A DNA stretch of 64,000 nucleotides from Actinomadura sp. K4S16. GTDB lineage: Bacteria > Actinomycetota > Actinomycetes > Streptosporangiales > Streptosporangiaceae. Shown in pieces: positions 41,843 to 50,078 of this stretch (positions are counted from its first letter, which is position 1; the number at the start of each line of letters is the position of its first letter). Both the position numbers and the translations under genes were made by a program. The notes under the pieces are model-generated. The model was not told the DNA's origin. It did no database searches and saw only the letters and a list, made by a program, of their open reading frames with translations. The stretch spans positions 248,001 through 312,000 of the forward strand of contig NZ_BDDE01000014.1 in assembly GCF_008327685.1 (NCBI RefSeq), written 5' to 3'.

Positions 41843-43620
41843 GCCATGCCGTGCGGGACGCGCAGGGCCTCGGAGACGGCGGCCGCCACTCTGGCGTTCG
41901 CCGCGGCGTCCCGTACTGCGATTCGGACCGTCCGGCCTTCGAACGCCGGAGACATCGGCGACAGGTCTCGCAGGAACACGCCCCGCTGCCGGCACCGCTC
42001 GACAAGCCCGGACGCCGTGAGCCCACCCCTGGGCAGCGTGAGCAGGACGAAGTTCGCCACCGACTCGCTGACGCGCAGGTTCTCGCCGGCCCCGGCGAGC
42101 GCGGCCGCCAGCTCGGCGCGCAGCGCCGCCGTCTGCGCCCACCGGGAGGCGTAGTACTCCGGATCGCGCAGCGCGCTCACCGCGGCGATCTGGGCGGGCA
42201 GGCTCACCGACCACGGCGGGGTCCAGCGGCGCAGATCCGCCACGATCGCCGGAGGCCCGGTGAGGTAGGCCGCGCGCAGGCCCGACAGGGCGTACATCTT
42301 CGACAGCGATGTGCAGACGACGACATTGCCGGCCTCCGCCGCGTAGCGTTCCAGCGTCTGCCCGGCGCCGACGTAACCCGCGTACGTCTCATCGATCCAG
42401 AACCGGGTCTCGCCGGGCGCGCTCTCCAGCACCTTCCGCAGTCGGGACGTGTCGAGATGGACCCCCGTCGGGTTGTTGGGGTTGACGATGACCACCAGGT
42501 CGTAGCGCTTCCGCAGGGCGCGGGCGAGACGGTCAGGGTCTATCCGCCAGCCCTCCGCGCGGCGCAACGGGAACCGGTCGGCACGGCAGCCGATCACTCG
42601 CTCGACGACGTGCGCGTACTCGCCGTAAGTCGGGTCGATCAGGAGCACCCGGCTGGAGGCGTCCAGCCAGCTGCGGAACGCGCGGAAGATCAGGTCGGAG
42701 GATCCCGCGCCGACGGCGACGGCGTCCTCGGGCAGGCCCCGGCGGCGCGCGATCTCCTCGATGAGGCCGTCCGCCCGCGCCGGCGGAGACGTGCGCGCGA
42801 TCCAGTCCTGCCCGCGGGCCAGGGCGGCGACCGCGGCGGGAGTCGGCGGAAACCAGGCGTCGAGCACGTCGGCGGGGACCACGTCGCCGTTCGCGTCCAG
42901 GGTCTCGAACCCCCGTCCCAGCGCCTCGACGGATGCGCCGCCGTGTGTGCAGGACTCGTCCTCGGGCAGGAAGGGGACCTCCAGCCTCCACCGCACCGTC
43001 CGTGCCAGATCGCGCAGCAGCGGCCCGTGCCGTCGCAGCGTCCCGCCGGTGAGTTCGGCGACATCGCCGGTGAGGAGCTCGAACTCGACGGCCCCCGAGC
43101 GCACCGCCGTGCCGGTGGACGCGAGCCCCAGCGACAGGTACATCGGCAGCAGCTCGACCCGGCCCAGGGCCACGATGCTCCGGCCCCCGTGCCCCGCCAC
43201 CCAGCGAAGCGCCGCGTACATCAGCAGCTTGCCGATCATCTCGCCGCGCAGACTCGGATCGACGGTCAGGATCCGGATCTCGAACAGGCCGTCCTCGCTC
43301 AGCGCCGGATGCTCGTCCCTCCGCAGGTGCCTGTCGATCGAGTAGCGGCCCGCCCATGGGGGCGTCACACTGATGAACCCGGCCGGTTCGCCTTGACTGA
43401 CCGCCACGACGTAGACGTTGCTCTCGTCGAGGTCATCGGTGAGCAGACCGGCGGCGTTGGGGACGTGCTGCCCGAGTTCCCGCGCGTAGACGTCGTGCCG
43501 GAGCCGCCGGATCCACTCATGGTCCGCCTCGGACGACATCCGAAGCTCCAGCTCGCCGACGGCCGAGGGGACGGGCGAACCGGCGGCGACCGGTCCCGGG
43601 GATTGCTGATCTGTTCTCAT
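41839..43620 (-). CDS. GNAT + PLP aminotransferase fusion enzyme
   Basis: A 593-residue fusion. Residues about 30-195 form a GNAT-like acyltransferase (RRLRHDVYARELGQHVPNA; EIRILTVDPSLRGEMIGKLL). Residues about 240-590 are a fold-type I PLP enzyme of the HisC/CobD group: GAGSSDLIFRAF, the substrate loop VIVNPNNPTGVHL, WIDETYAGY, and the Schiff-base Lys in VCTSLSKMYALSGLRAAYL. ATG at 43620 is chosen because GAGG lies eight bases upstream; a GTG seven codons earlier is also in frame. The downstream CdsA-like gene overlaps its stop, so the pair probably makes an amino- or phospho-headgroup lipid. Confidence 0.85.
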   Translation of the reverse strand: MRTDQQSPGPVAAGSPVPSAVGELELRMSSEADHEWIRRLRHDVYARELGQHVPNAAGLLTDDLDESNVYVVAVSQGEPAGFISVTPPWAGRYSIDRHLRRDEHPALSEDGLFEIRILTVDPSLRGEMIGKLLMYAALRWVAGHGGRSIVALGRVELLPMYLSLGLASTGTAVRSGAVEFELLTGDVAELTGGTLRRHGPLLRDLARTVRWRLEVPFLPEDESCTHGGASVEALGRGFETLDANGDVVPADVLDAWFPPTPAAVAALARGQDWIARTSPPARADGLIEEIARRRGLPEDAVAVGAGSSDLIFRAFRSWLDASSRVLLIDPTYGEYAHVVERVIGCRADRFPLRRAEGWRIDPDRLARALRKRYDLVVIVNPNNPTGVHLDTSRLRKVLESAPGETRFWIDETYAGYVGAGQTLERYAAEAGNVVVCTSLSKMYALSGLRAAYLTGPPAIVADLRRWTPPWSVSLPAQIAAVSALRDPEYYASRWAQTAALRAELAAALAGAGENLRVSESVANFVLLTLPRGGLTASGLVERCRQRGVFLRDLSPMSPAFEGRTVRIAVRDAAANARVAAAVSEALRVPHGMA

Positions 43621-43872
43621 TCGGATCACCTCGGCCGCCACTCTGCCGAGGCGATCAAGCCACCACCTGAGTCCCCGTACTCAGCCCCCCGGGCACCCCG
43701 TACTCAACTCCGCCGCCGAACCTCCCAAGCCCACCCGCGGCCCCCCTTCCGATGGGGGGAAGGCTGGCGCCGATGCCATTCGCGGCAGTGACGGTGGGCC
43801 GATCGGGCCTGGCATCCACTGACCCGTCGCAGCCCCAGTCGCTCGAACCGCCGTCGCTTGACCGGCGGGGTC

Positions 43873-44466
43873 CTATACGGCCGGGGGAAGCGGTGGCAGG
43901 GGGAGGGGCAGTCCTGGTAGGCCGTCGATGCTGGTGGCGACGTGCTCCTTCTTCTGGAAGTAGGCGTCGAGGGTCTCGTCGGTCTCGCGCGCGAAGCGCG
44001 ATGCGTGCAGAGGGCGGTCCTGCTCGTAGGTCATGAACGGGACGGCGTACCCGCAGGTGTCGCGGATCTTCTCGGCGGTCACGACGATGATCGCTCGCAG
44101 GCCGTGCGGGGTCGGGTCGATGTCGGGGAAGTGGGCCATCAGCTCGGCCCAGCGCTCGTCGTCGCGGAAGACCGGCTCTCCGCGGCCGTGCACGCGCACG
44201 ATGTTCGGCGGACCGTCGAAGGCGCACCACATCAGGGTGATGCGGCCGTTCTCGCGCAGATGGGCGATGGTCTCGGCGTTGCTGCCGGCGAAATCGAGGT
44301 AGGCCACGGTGAGTTCGTCGATCACGGCGAACGAGCCGTTGAGCCCCTTGGGCGAAAGATTGACGGTGCCGTCGCCGTCCAGCGGCGCGGTCGCGGTGAA
44401 GAAGATGTGCTGCGCCTCGATGAACTGGCGCAGCCTGCCGTCTATCCGCTCATAGCTCTTTCCCAT
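43873..44466 (-). CDS. pyridoxamine 5'-phosphate oxidase-like flavin/heme protein
   Basis: A 197-residue split-barrel PNPOx-like protein. It contains APLDGDGTVNLSPKGLNGSF, ENGRITLMWCAFDGPPNIVR and a C-terminal DAYFQKKEH tail. Relatives include FMN reductases, general-stress split-barrel proteins and F420-dependent enzymes. No cofactor can be assigned from sequence alone. It is upstream of and divergent from the 102-aa antitoxin-like gene. Confidence 0.82.
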   Translation of the reverse strand: MGKSYERIDGRLRQFIEAQHIFFTATAPLDGDGTVNLSPKGLNGSFAVIDELTVAYLDFAGSNAETIAHLRENGRITLMWCAFDGPPNIVRVHGRGEPVFRDDERWAELMAHFPDIDPTPHGLRAIIVVTAEKIRDTCGYAVPFMTYEQDRPLHASRFARETDETLDAYFQKKEHVATSIDGLPGLPLPLPPLPPAV

Positions 44467-44571
44467 GGATCAAGTATGACGACGAAGCGGGCGCTCCCAC
44501 TCGGCGGCCGTCCGCCGACCTGTATCCGTCGGCATCAGGTGCACGACCGTCGGCTCGTGCACACTGGATGC

Positions 44572-44880
44572 ATGCGGTACGCCGACAGCCGGCCCTATGT
44601 CATTCCGGGGAGCCTGGCCGAACTCACCGGCCCGACCTCCGGAATGGTCGAGCTGCCAACGCACCTCGACTGGTCCGAGCAGCACGTCTACGACCTGAAC
44701 GACCCGGCGCAGACCAGGCTCATGTATGAACGAGTCCTCCGGGAGGCGATTTCCCAGCGGGATCTCGCCCTCTACCTCAACGCAGAGGTACTCCGACGGC
44801 TCTGGGGCCGGCTGTTCCTTCCGGTGCGGGTGCGGCTTCTTTGGGAGAGTGCCTTTCCCGCGCTCGTCAGGGCGGTGTGA
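44572..44880 (+). CDS. small partner of AbiEii-like protein, possible antitoxin
   Basis: A 102-residue protein: MRYADSRPYVIPGSLAELTG, then a helical LDWSEQHVYDLNDPAQTRLM, YERVLREAISQRDLALYLNA and an amphipathic C-terminus. I see no AbiEi-type winged helix. Its stop overlaps the GTG of the nucleotidyltransferase gene by four bases (44877-44880) if that start is used, so the two are translationally coupled, as in toxin-antitoxin operons. Its role as antitoxin is inferred from position only. Confidence 0.7.
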   Translation: MRYADSRPYVIPGSLAELTGPTSGMVELPTHLDWSEQHVYDLNDPAQTRLMYERVLREAISQRDLALYLNAEVLRRLWGRLFLPVRVRLLWESAFPALVRAV

Positions 44881-44888
44881 TCCGGCGC

Positions 44889-45527
44889 ATGGACCCCCTT
44901 CATGAGCACGCGGCACGCATCGGCCTAGCGGCGACCGCGAAGTACGGCTTCGCACTCGCGGGCAGCTATGCGATCCAAGCGCACGGTTTCCTCGACCGCA
45001 TCTCCGAAGACGTCGACCTCTTCACTGTGAACGGAGAGCGGCACCAGTTCGGCGATGCCGTGACCGCGGCAATCGAGGCCTACCGTGACGCCGGCTTCGA
45101 GGTCGAAGTCCCACTGTCCAACGACGGGTTCGCGCGGCTCCTGCTCAGAGCGCCGGACGGTCGGCCTTTCAAAGTGGAATTGGGCATCAACTGGCGGGCA
45201 CATCAACCCGTCCCGCTGGCCATAGGACCCGTGCTCCACCCTGACGACGCCGTCGGCGGCAAAGTCACTGCCCTCTATGGTCGAGCCGAAGTACGAGACT
45301 TCGTCGATTTGGACGCGGTCCTTCGCAGCGGCCGTTACAACACCGCCGATCTGATGCGACTGGCCTCGACCGCGGACCCGGGCTTCGCACCCGAGATGTT
45401 CGTGCATTCGTTGAACGCCCTCAATCGGTTCCCCGACCAGGCGTTCAGCGTCCATGGGCTCTCACCGTCGGCGATCACTATGCTCCGCGATCGATTCGCC
45501 AGGTGGGCGGCGGAGATCGACCGCTGA
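44889..45527 (+). CDS. AbiEii/AbiGii-type nucleotidyltransferase, possible toxin
   Basis: A 212-residue nucleotidyltransferase: FALAGSYAIQAHGF carries the GS motif, EDVDLF the Asp-x-Asp metal pair, and RPFKVELGINW the third catalytic strand. GKVTALYGRAEVRDFVDLDA is the AbiEii/MenT-like C-terminal helix. In AbiE systems this protein arrests growth by nucleotidylating targets. ATG at 44889 is used; an upstream GTG at 44877 overlaps the previous stop. It lies in a two-gene operon with the 102-aa protein. Confidence 0.88.
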   Translation: MDPLHEHAARIGLAATAKYGFALAGSYAIQAHGFLDRISEDVDLFTVNGERHQFGDAVTAAIEAYRDAGFEVEVPLSNDGFARLLLRAPDGRPFKVELGINWRAHQPVPLAIGPVLHPDDAVGGKVTALYGRAEVRDFVDLDAVLRSGRYNTADLMRLASTADPGFAPEMFVHSLNALNRFPDQAFSVHGLSPSAITMLRDRFARWAAEIDR

Positions 45528-45608
45528 TGTAATGGCGGCCTACTTTCGAGCCTTTCTGGCGGATTCGTTGGATGGTCGCGGTTGCCCCACGCCGCGTATC
45601 CTTCGCCC

Positions 45609-46319
45609 GTGGAACTGCGCTTCGAGACGCGCCGGTCCGACTCGCCGTGGGTCGACACCGTCTGGACCTGCACGAGCGAGCAGGTCACGGCGATGACGTC
45701 CGTCGCAGGGACGTGCTGGGGCCTGGTCTTCTGGGAGCAGGACGGCCGGGCGTACACCACGATCACCGGTCCCGAGACCCGGACCGGCACGGCGCCCGTG
45801 CCGGAAGGCGCGGCCTTCACGGGCATCGACTTCGCCGTGGGCACCTCGTTGCGGGCCATGCCGACGCCGGCTCTGGTCGACAACGGCATCGTGCTCCCCG
45901 ACACCACGCGCCGGACGTTCCGGCTGGACGGCGAACGCTGGGAGACGCCCGGGCCCGACGACGCGGAGGCCCTCGTCGAGCACCTCGTCCGGACCGGGAC
46001 CGTGGTCCGTGACCCGCTCGTCGCCGACGTCCTGCGAGGGCACCGTCCGACCGTCTCGGGACGTACGGTCGAACGCCGCTTCCGCGCCGCGACCGGGCTG
46101 ACGCGGGGCGGCGTCCGGCAGATCGAGCGGGCCCGCAGGGCGGCGGAACTGCTGGCGCTCGGCGAACCGGCCGCCGACGTCGTCACCAAGCTCGACTACT
46201 TCGACGAGTCGCACCTGGCCCGGGCGCTGCGTTCCTACATCGGACGCACGGCCGGGCAGTTGCGCGAGGGCTCCGGCGGCGCTATCGGCCTTGCCCTCGA
46301 TCAGCGCCGCACGTCGTAG
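45609..46319 (+). CDS. AraC-family regulator
   Basis: A 236-residue regulator. The N-terminal half is a small beta-barrel-like sensor (ELRFETRRSDSPWVDTVWTC; GTCWGLVFWEQDG). The C-terminal helix-turn-helix reads VSGRTVERRFRAATGLTRGG, then a second part LDYFDESHLARALRSYIGRT. It is convergent with the DHFR-like gene, which overlaps its end by 19 bases. GTG at 45609 is chosen over a TTG at 45582. Confidence 0.85.
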   Translation: MELRFETRRSDSPWVDTVWTCTSEQVTAMTSVAGTCWGLVFWEQDGRAYTTITGPETRTGTAPVPEGAAFTGIDFAVGTSLRAMPTPALVDNGIVLPDTTRRTFRLDGERWETPGPDDAEALVEHLVRTGTVVRDPLVADVLRGHRPTVSGRTVERRFRAATGLTRGGVRQIERARRAAELLALGEPAADVVTKLDYFDESHLARALRSYIGRTAGQLREGSGGAIGLALDQRRTS

Positions 46320-46879
46320 ACGAGCTTCAGGATCCCGTTCGAGTAGCTCTCCGACTCCCGGAGCGCCAGCATCTGCTTGTCGCGGTCGGCCCGGCCGAAC
46401 AGGCTCTTCCCGGCGCCGAGGAGCACGGGGAAGACGAGCAGGTTGTACTGGTCGATCAGGCCCTCGTCGGCCAGCCGCCGGGCCAGCTCCGCGCTCCCGT
46501 GAATGAAGATCGCGCCGCCGTCGCCCTCCTTGAGCGCGGCGACGTCCTCGGTCGAGCGCAGGATCGTCGTCGGCCCCCACCCGTCGACGAGGGCGTCCTC
46601 CGACAGCGTCGTCGACACCACGTACTTGGGCAGCTCCTTGTAGTCGGCGTGGTCCTCCGAACTGGGCCAGAGCGGCGAGAACGCCTCGTAGCTGCGGCGG
46701 CCGAACATCAGCGCCGTCGTGTCGGCGAGCTCCTCGCCCTTCAGGGACCAGGCCTCCGGGACGAACTCAAGGTCCTTGAACACCCAGCCGCCGCTGCGGT
46801 GCTCCTCCCCCGGCCCGCCCCCGGGCGAGTCCACGACGCCGTCGAGCGACATGAAACCGGTGTAGACCAGCTCACGCAT
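46301..46879 (-). CDS. DHFR/RibD C-terminal-like reductase
   Basis: A 192-residue dihydrofolate-reductase-fold protein of the RibD_C family (MRELVYTGFMSLDGVVDSPG; IFIHGSAELARRLADEGLID; LLVFPVLLGAGKSLFG). Many actinomycete copies accompany AraC-type regulators; the substrate is unknown and is unlikely to be dihydrofolate. Confidence 0.9.
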   Translation of the reverse strand: MRELVYTGFMSLDGVVDSPGGGPGEEHRSGGWVFKDLEFVPEAWSLKGEELADTTALMFGRRSYEAFSPLWPSSEDHADYKELPKYVVSTTLSEDALVDGWGPTTILRSTEDVAALKEGDGGAIFIHGSAELARRLADEGLIDQYNLLVFPVLLGAGKSLFGRADRDKQMLALRESESYSNGILKLVYDVRR

Positions 46880-47093
46880 TGTGCTGTCTCCTCATAATCG
46901 GACGAACCGCTGGGGCCACGCTAGATCGCAACCGCCCCACTCGTCTTGGACGGAAACGACAGCGGGCAGAGAAAATCTGCCGGGACCCCGCTACGGTCGG
47001 CCTCGCTCTCAGCACAGCCACTCCGCGTAGGGCCAGCGGGACGAGACGTAGCCGGGCCGGGCCCGTACCGCTGGATGGCCTGAATAGCGAAGG

Positions 47094-47453
47094 TCAGAAC
47101 GAAAAAGAGTTGAGACCGCGGTACACGGCCACGGCATAAGAGATCGCAGCGATCACTACCAGGCCGAGCGCTCCGGAAAGGAAGCCCGCCGCGGTAGACG
47201 AGACCGGACGCCTGGCGGGGGTCCGCAACGGCCCCCATACCCAACCGAGCACAGCGCCGAACGGGGGGATCCCGAACACTGCGACGGCCCCCGACAGGAT
47301 GCGCGACTTGGTTCTGTGGTTGCCGCGCCAGTCGGTGCCGCTGAGATGATGCGCGGCCGATGAGGCGAACTCGTACCACCCGATGATGACCACGACCCAG
47401 ATGACCAGGCCGAGGACCAGAATCCCGATCACGTCCTTGCGCGGAGTGTCCAT
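47094..47453 (-). CDS. small membrane protein, function unknown
   Basis: A 119-residue protein with about three membrane helices: VIGILVLGLVIWVVVIIGWY, a central AVFGIPPFGAVLGWVW and a C-terminal AAGFLSGALGLVVIAAISYA. ATG at 47453 is chosen; longer frames exist. No domain is recognised. Confidence 0.6.
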   Translation of the reverse strand: MDTPRKDVIGILVLGLVIWVVVIIGWYEFASSAAHHLSGTDWRGNHRTKSRILSGAVAVFGIPPFGAVLGWVWGPLRTPARRPVSSTAAGFLSGALGLVVIAAISYAVAVYRGLNSFSF

Positions 47454-47766
47454 GGTCGACCCCTGATGTAGCGCGAAGTCGGCCACACCGTGCTCTGGTG
47501 GCGCGGCACACTGACCCACCTCGCCGCGAACCTCTCGCGCAATCCACGTCAACAATAGGAGATTCCGGACAGCAGCGGCACTGGCCGCGTCCAGCGATCG
47601 GGGCGGCCGAGCGATATCGAGGCAGTAGAGCACCCGGCCGGAAATGGGCGGGGCATGAGGCCCCGTGTGTCAGCGGGCCTGGATCGCGCGCGGGGGTCGC
47701 GTCGGGTGTCACAGATGGTGGGGTCGCTCTGTCCTTCCTGCAGAGAGTCTCTGTTCGGAGGAGTAC
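47454..47766. other. 313-bp divergent region
   Basis: This is the shared upstream region of the minus-strand membrane protein (47453) and the plus-strand cupin (47767). I see no convincing gene in it; only short frames with no RBS occur. Confidence 0.6.
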
Positions 47767-48177
47767 ATGAGCGCTGAGAACGCACACCTGCCACCCGGCG
47801 TCGAGGTGATCACGACCCTGCCCGAGGCGGCGGCCCGGATCCCGGACGGCGCCGAGGCGAGGACCATCCGGGTCACCCTGCCGCCCGGCGACCCCGGCGC
47901 GCCTCCGCACCGGCACCCGGGCCCGCTCTTCGGCTACGTGACCCAAGGCGAGATCCTCTTCGAGCTTGAGGGGGAGCCGCCCCGGGTGGTCAAGGCCGGT
48001 GAAGCCCTGTTCGAGCCGGGCGGCGACGTGATCCACATTCAGGGGGCCAACAACCTCGCGGACGCGCAGTCGCAGCTGGTGGTGACCATGTTCGCCCCGC
48101 CTGGAACCCCGGTCCTGACCCTGGTCGGCGAGGAGGAGCTGGCCGCACGGCGCCACCTCCGGGTTCCCCGGCCATGA
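47767..48177 (+). CDS. small cupin-domain protein
   Basis: A 136-residue single cupin: PGDPGAPPHRHPGPLFGYVT and GEILFELEGEPPRVVKAGEA hold the HxH...E metal pattern; the later FEPGGDVIHIQGANN supplies the second His. GGAGGAG lies immediately before the ATG. It may be an isomerase or dioxygenase-like protein; the substrate is unknown. Confidence 0.88.
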   Translation: MSAENAHLPPGVEVITTLPEAAARIPDGAEARTIRVTLPPGDPGAPPHRHPGPLFGYVTQGEILFELEGEPPRVVKAGEALFEPGGDVIHIQGANNLADAQSQLVVTMFAPPGTPVLTLVGEEELAARRHLRVPRP

Positions 48178-48551
48178 CGATCATCCGCCCTGGCCGAGCC
48201 GCCTGGGCGGATGACGCACCCCTTGGGGGCCGACCGGTTCCTGCCCAGGGCCCCTGGCCGAGGTTTCTCTGACGCGACCGCGGCGCGTCCCGGCCAGAGC
48301 GTGCCGATGCGGCGGCGGGCCTCCGCAGGCAGGCCGAACGGAGGGGCGTCATGGCGGTCGGGGAGATGGCATCGAGGCGGTCCGGCGGCGCAAAGGCGCG
48401 CCGCCGGACCGCCGGCCGCCGCGGGGGCCGCCGAGCTCGGGGAGGACGACGGCCCCCGCGCGGGCACTGGCCGAATGCCTGGCCAGTCGGCACAGCGCCG
48501 CCGCACATGGCGGATCCCCGGCCCCCTTCGGGCCGCTGCCGGATGCGCTTA
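48178..48551 (+). other. 374-bp stretch holding the 5' part of an ORF interrupted by the IS
   Basis: No intact gene is visible. One plus-strand frame (codons in phase with 48548) runs to the IS edge as ...LAECLASRHSAAAHGGSPAP FGPLPDAL, open back to about 48215 but without ATG or GTG. Rejoining it across the IS at the TTA duplication continues in frame to a stop at 49588-49590. The left part may be a degraded or wrongly delimited gene. Confidence 0.45.
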
Positions 48552-48599
48552 GAGGTCATAACAAAATGCGTATGTGATGCGACATCGCGTGATGTCCGG

Positions 48600-49034
48600 G
48601 TGTGGTGTGGGCGGGTGCGTAAGGGTGAGCAACCTCCATGGATCGTGGCCGACAGTTTGTGGGAGCGGGTCGAGCCGCTGCTGCCGAAGGTGGAGCGCCG
48701 CAAGCGCCATACCGGACGGAAGCGGTTGGACGACCGCAAGGTGTTGTGCGGGATCTTGTTCGTGCTGCACACCGGGATCCGGTGGGAGTTCCTGCCTCAG
48801 GAGCTGGGGTTCGGGTCGGGGATGACGTGCTGGCGGCGGCTGGCCGAGTGGCATCAGGCGGGCGTGTGGGAGCGGCTGCACCGGCTGCTGCTGGAGGAGC
48901 TGCACGCTGCCGGGCAGCTGGACTGGTCCAGGGCGGTGATCGACAGCTCGCACGTCCGCGCGCTCAAGGGCGGCCCAAAACCGGTCCGAGCCCGGTCGAC
49001 CGCGGCCGGCCGGGCTCCAAACACCACGTGCTGA
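48600..49034 (+). CDS. transposase N-terminal ORF (tnpA frame 1)
   Basis: GTG at 48600 (or 48615) opens a frame to 49034. The protein reads WIVADSLWERVEPLLPKVER (N-terminal DNA-binding part), then DRKVLCGILFVLHTGIRWEF, MTCWRRLAEWHQAGVWERLH and the first catalytic Asp in VIDSSHV. It resembles the IS5-family first ORF. Full-length transposase requires a -1 slip at 48974-48980. Confidence 0.85.
   Translation: MWCGRVRKGEQPPWIVADSLWERVEPLLPKVERRKRHTGRKRLDDRKVLCGILFVLHTGIRWEFLPQELGFGSGMTCWRRLAEWHQAGVWERLHRLLLEELHAAGQLDWSRAVIDSSHVRALKGGPKPVRARSTAAGRAPNTTC
48974..48980 (+). promoter_or_regulatory. canonical -1 frameshift heptamer in IS transposase
   Basis: C CCA AAA in the first frame is a perfect X XXY YYZ slippery site. 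Slipping back one base gives CCC AAA ACC and enters the second frame, where GPSPVDRGRPGSKHH continues the transposase. Confidence 0.85.
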
Positions 49035-49429
49035 CCGACGGGCACGGCACCCCGCTCGTGGTGTCGTTGACCGGCGGAAACCGCAACGACGTCACCCAGT
49101 TGATGCCGCTGCTGGACAAGGTGCCGCCCGTCCGAGGCCGGGTCGGACGGCCCCGCCGCCGACCCGAGCGGCTGCTGGCCGACCGCGGCTACGACCACGA
49201 CAAGTACCGCCGCCTGGTCTGGAGCAAGGGCGTCAAACCGGTCATCGCCCGCCGCGGCAGCCCGCACGGCTCGGGACTGGGCGTCCACCGCTACGTCGTC
49301 GAGCGCACTATCGCCCTGCTGCACTGGTTCCGCCGCTTACGCATCCGCTGGAAGACCCGCGACGACATCCACGAGGCGTTCATGACCCTCGCCGCAGCCA
49401 TCATCTGCTGGCGACGCCTCGTCCGCTGA
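48974..49429 (+). CDS. transposase C-terminal ORF (tnpA frame 2)
   Basis: This frame, entered by the -1 slip, carries the rest of the DDE core: GSKHHVLTDGHGTPLVVSLT, the second Asp in RLLADRGYDHDKY, and the terminal VVERTIALLHWFRRLRIRW with the catalytic Glu. It ends at 49429, inside the right inverted repeat. Confidence 0.88.
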   Translation, partial: PKTGPSPVDRGRPGSKHHVLTDGHGTPLVVSLTGGNRNDVTQLMPLLDKVPPVRGRVGRPRRRPERLLADRGYDHDKYRRLVWSKGVKPVIARRGSPHGSGLGVHRYVVERTIALLHWFRRLRIRWKTRDDIHEAFMTLAAAIICWRRLVR

Positions 49430-49446
49430 TTCTGTTACGACCTCTT

Positions 49447-49590
49447 AGGCACGCCCCGACACCGCTGCCGGACGCCACGGCCGTGCGCGCGGACGGCCTG
49501 CGGCCCTGGGCGCTGGAAAAGGTCAGGGATGGCCTGGCATGGCGCGCGGCGCAGGGGTCGCCGGCCATGCGCCTCAACGGCGTCCAGTGA
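49447..49590 (+). pseudogene. 3' part of an ORF interrupted by the IS
   Basis: Right of the IS, AGG CAC GCC... continues the left frame: PLPDATAVRADGLRPWALEK, VRDGLAWRAAQGSPAMRLNG and a TGA at 49588-49590 that overlaps the next ATG. The left part is at 48215-48548. GC3 is high. The protein is not recognised. Confidence 0.45.
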
Positions 49591-49982
49591 TGCGATCCGG
49601 TGACGCCGGCGATGCTGCTGGACGGCCTTGCGGGCTCCCCGCCCTTGTGGTGCCGGCGGTGGGGCCGGAGATCACCCGCGTTCCGCGGCCGCCCGACGGC
49701 GCGGAGGAGGTGCCCGGCACGCTCTCGCGGTTGCTGGAGGCTCACGAGGTGGTCCTGATCGAAGCGCGCGACGCGGCCGGCCTCGTCGTCATGCCCCAGG
49801 TGAGCGGCGGCGGAGCCCAGACGATGAACCTCCACCAGGCTGTCGAAGAAACCGCGTCCCTCTTCGCGGGCTTGTTCGATGGAGGCGAAGTCGTCACCGG
49901 CGAGAGGGCTGTTCGTCAAGCATTGCTCGGCTTGACGGTGAAGAGTCCGGCTTCGAGGGTGAGTGCCTCGACTGGATCTTGA
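49590..49982 (+). CDS. hypothetical protein
   Basis: A 130-residue protein, starting at an ATG that overlaps the stop of the interrupted frame (TGATG). It reads MRSGDAGDAAGRPCGLPALV, then a helical part (EITRVPRPPDGAEEVPGTLS; LHQAVEETASLFAGLFDGGE). High GC3 argues for coding. I recognise no family. A minus-strand frame at 49401-49919 is its shadow. Confidence 0.45.
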   Translation: MRSGDAGDAAGRPCGLPALVVPAVGPEITRVPRPPDGAEEVPGTLSRLLEAHEVVLIEARDAAGLVVMPQVSGGGAQTMNLHQAVEETASLFAGLFDGGEVVTGERAVRQALLGLTVKSPASRVSASTGS

Positions 49983-50078
49983 TCGGGTCCTGACTGAAAT
50001 GGAATCCTGTTGGGGCTCCCGCTAGCCGCCGACTTGGTCGCGCCGACGGATGGGCACCGAACGGGAGAAACAAGAGGC

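Larger units (their letters stand above)
48552..49444 (+). mobile_element. IS5-type insertion sequence, 893 bp
   Basis: Imperfect terminal inverted repeats: GAGGTCATAACAAAAT at the left and, on the other strand, GAGGTCGTAACAGAAT at the right (14/16 match). A TTA target duplication is at 48549-48551 and 49445-49447, matching the 3-bp TNA type. Two overlapping frames encode a DDE transposase joined by a -1 slip. The element is complete and sits in an open frame that is in phase on both sides. Confidence 0.92.

Noticed and set aside
49401..49919. 172-codon minus-strand frame beside the IS
   Set aside because: The plus-strand frame at 49590-49982 has higher GC3 and a start coupled to the preceding stop; the minus frame runs across the IS right end.
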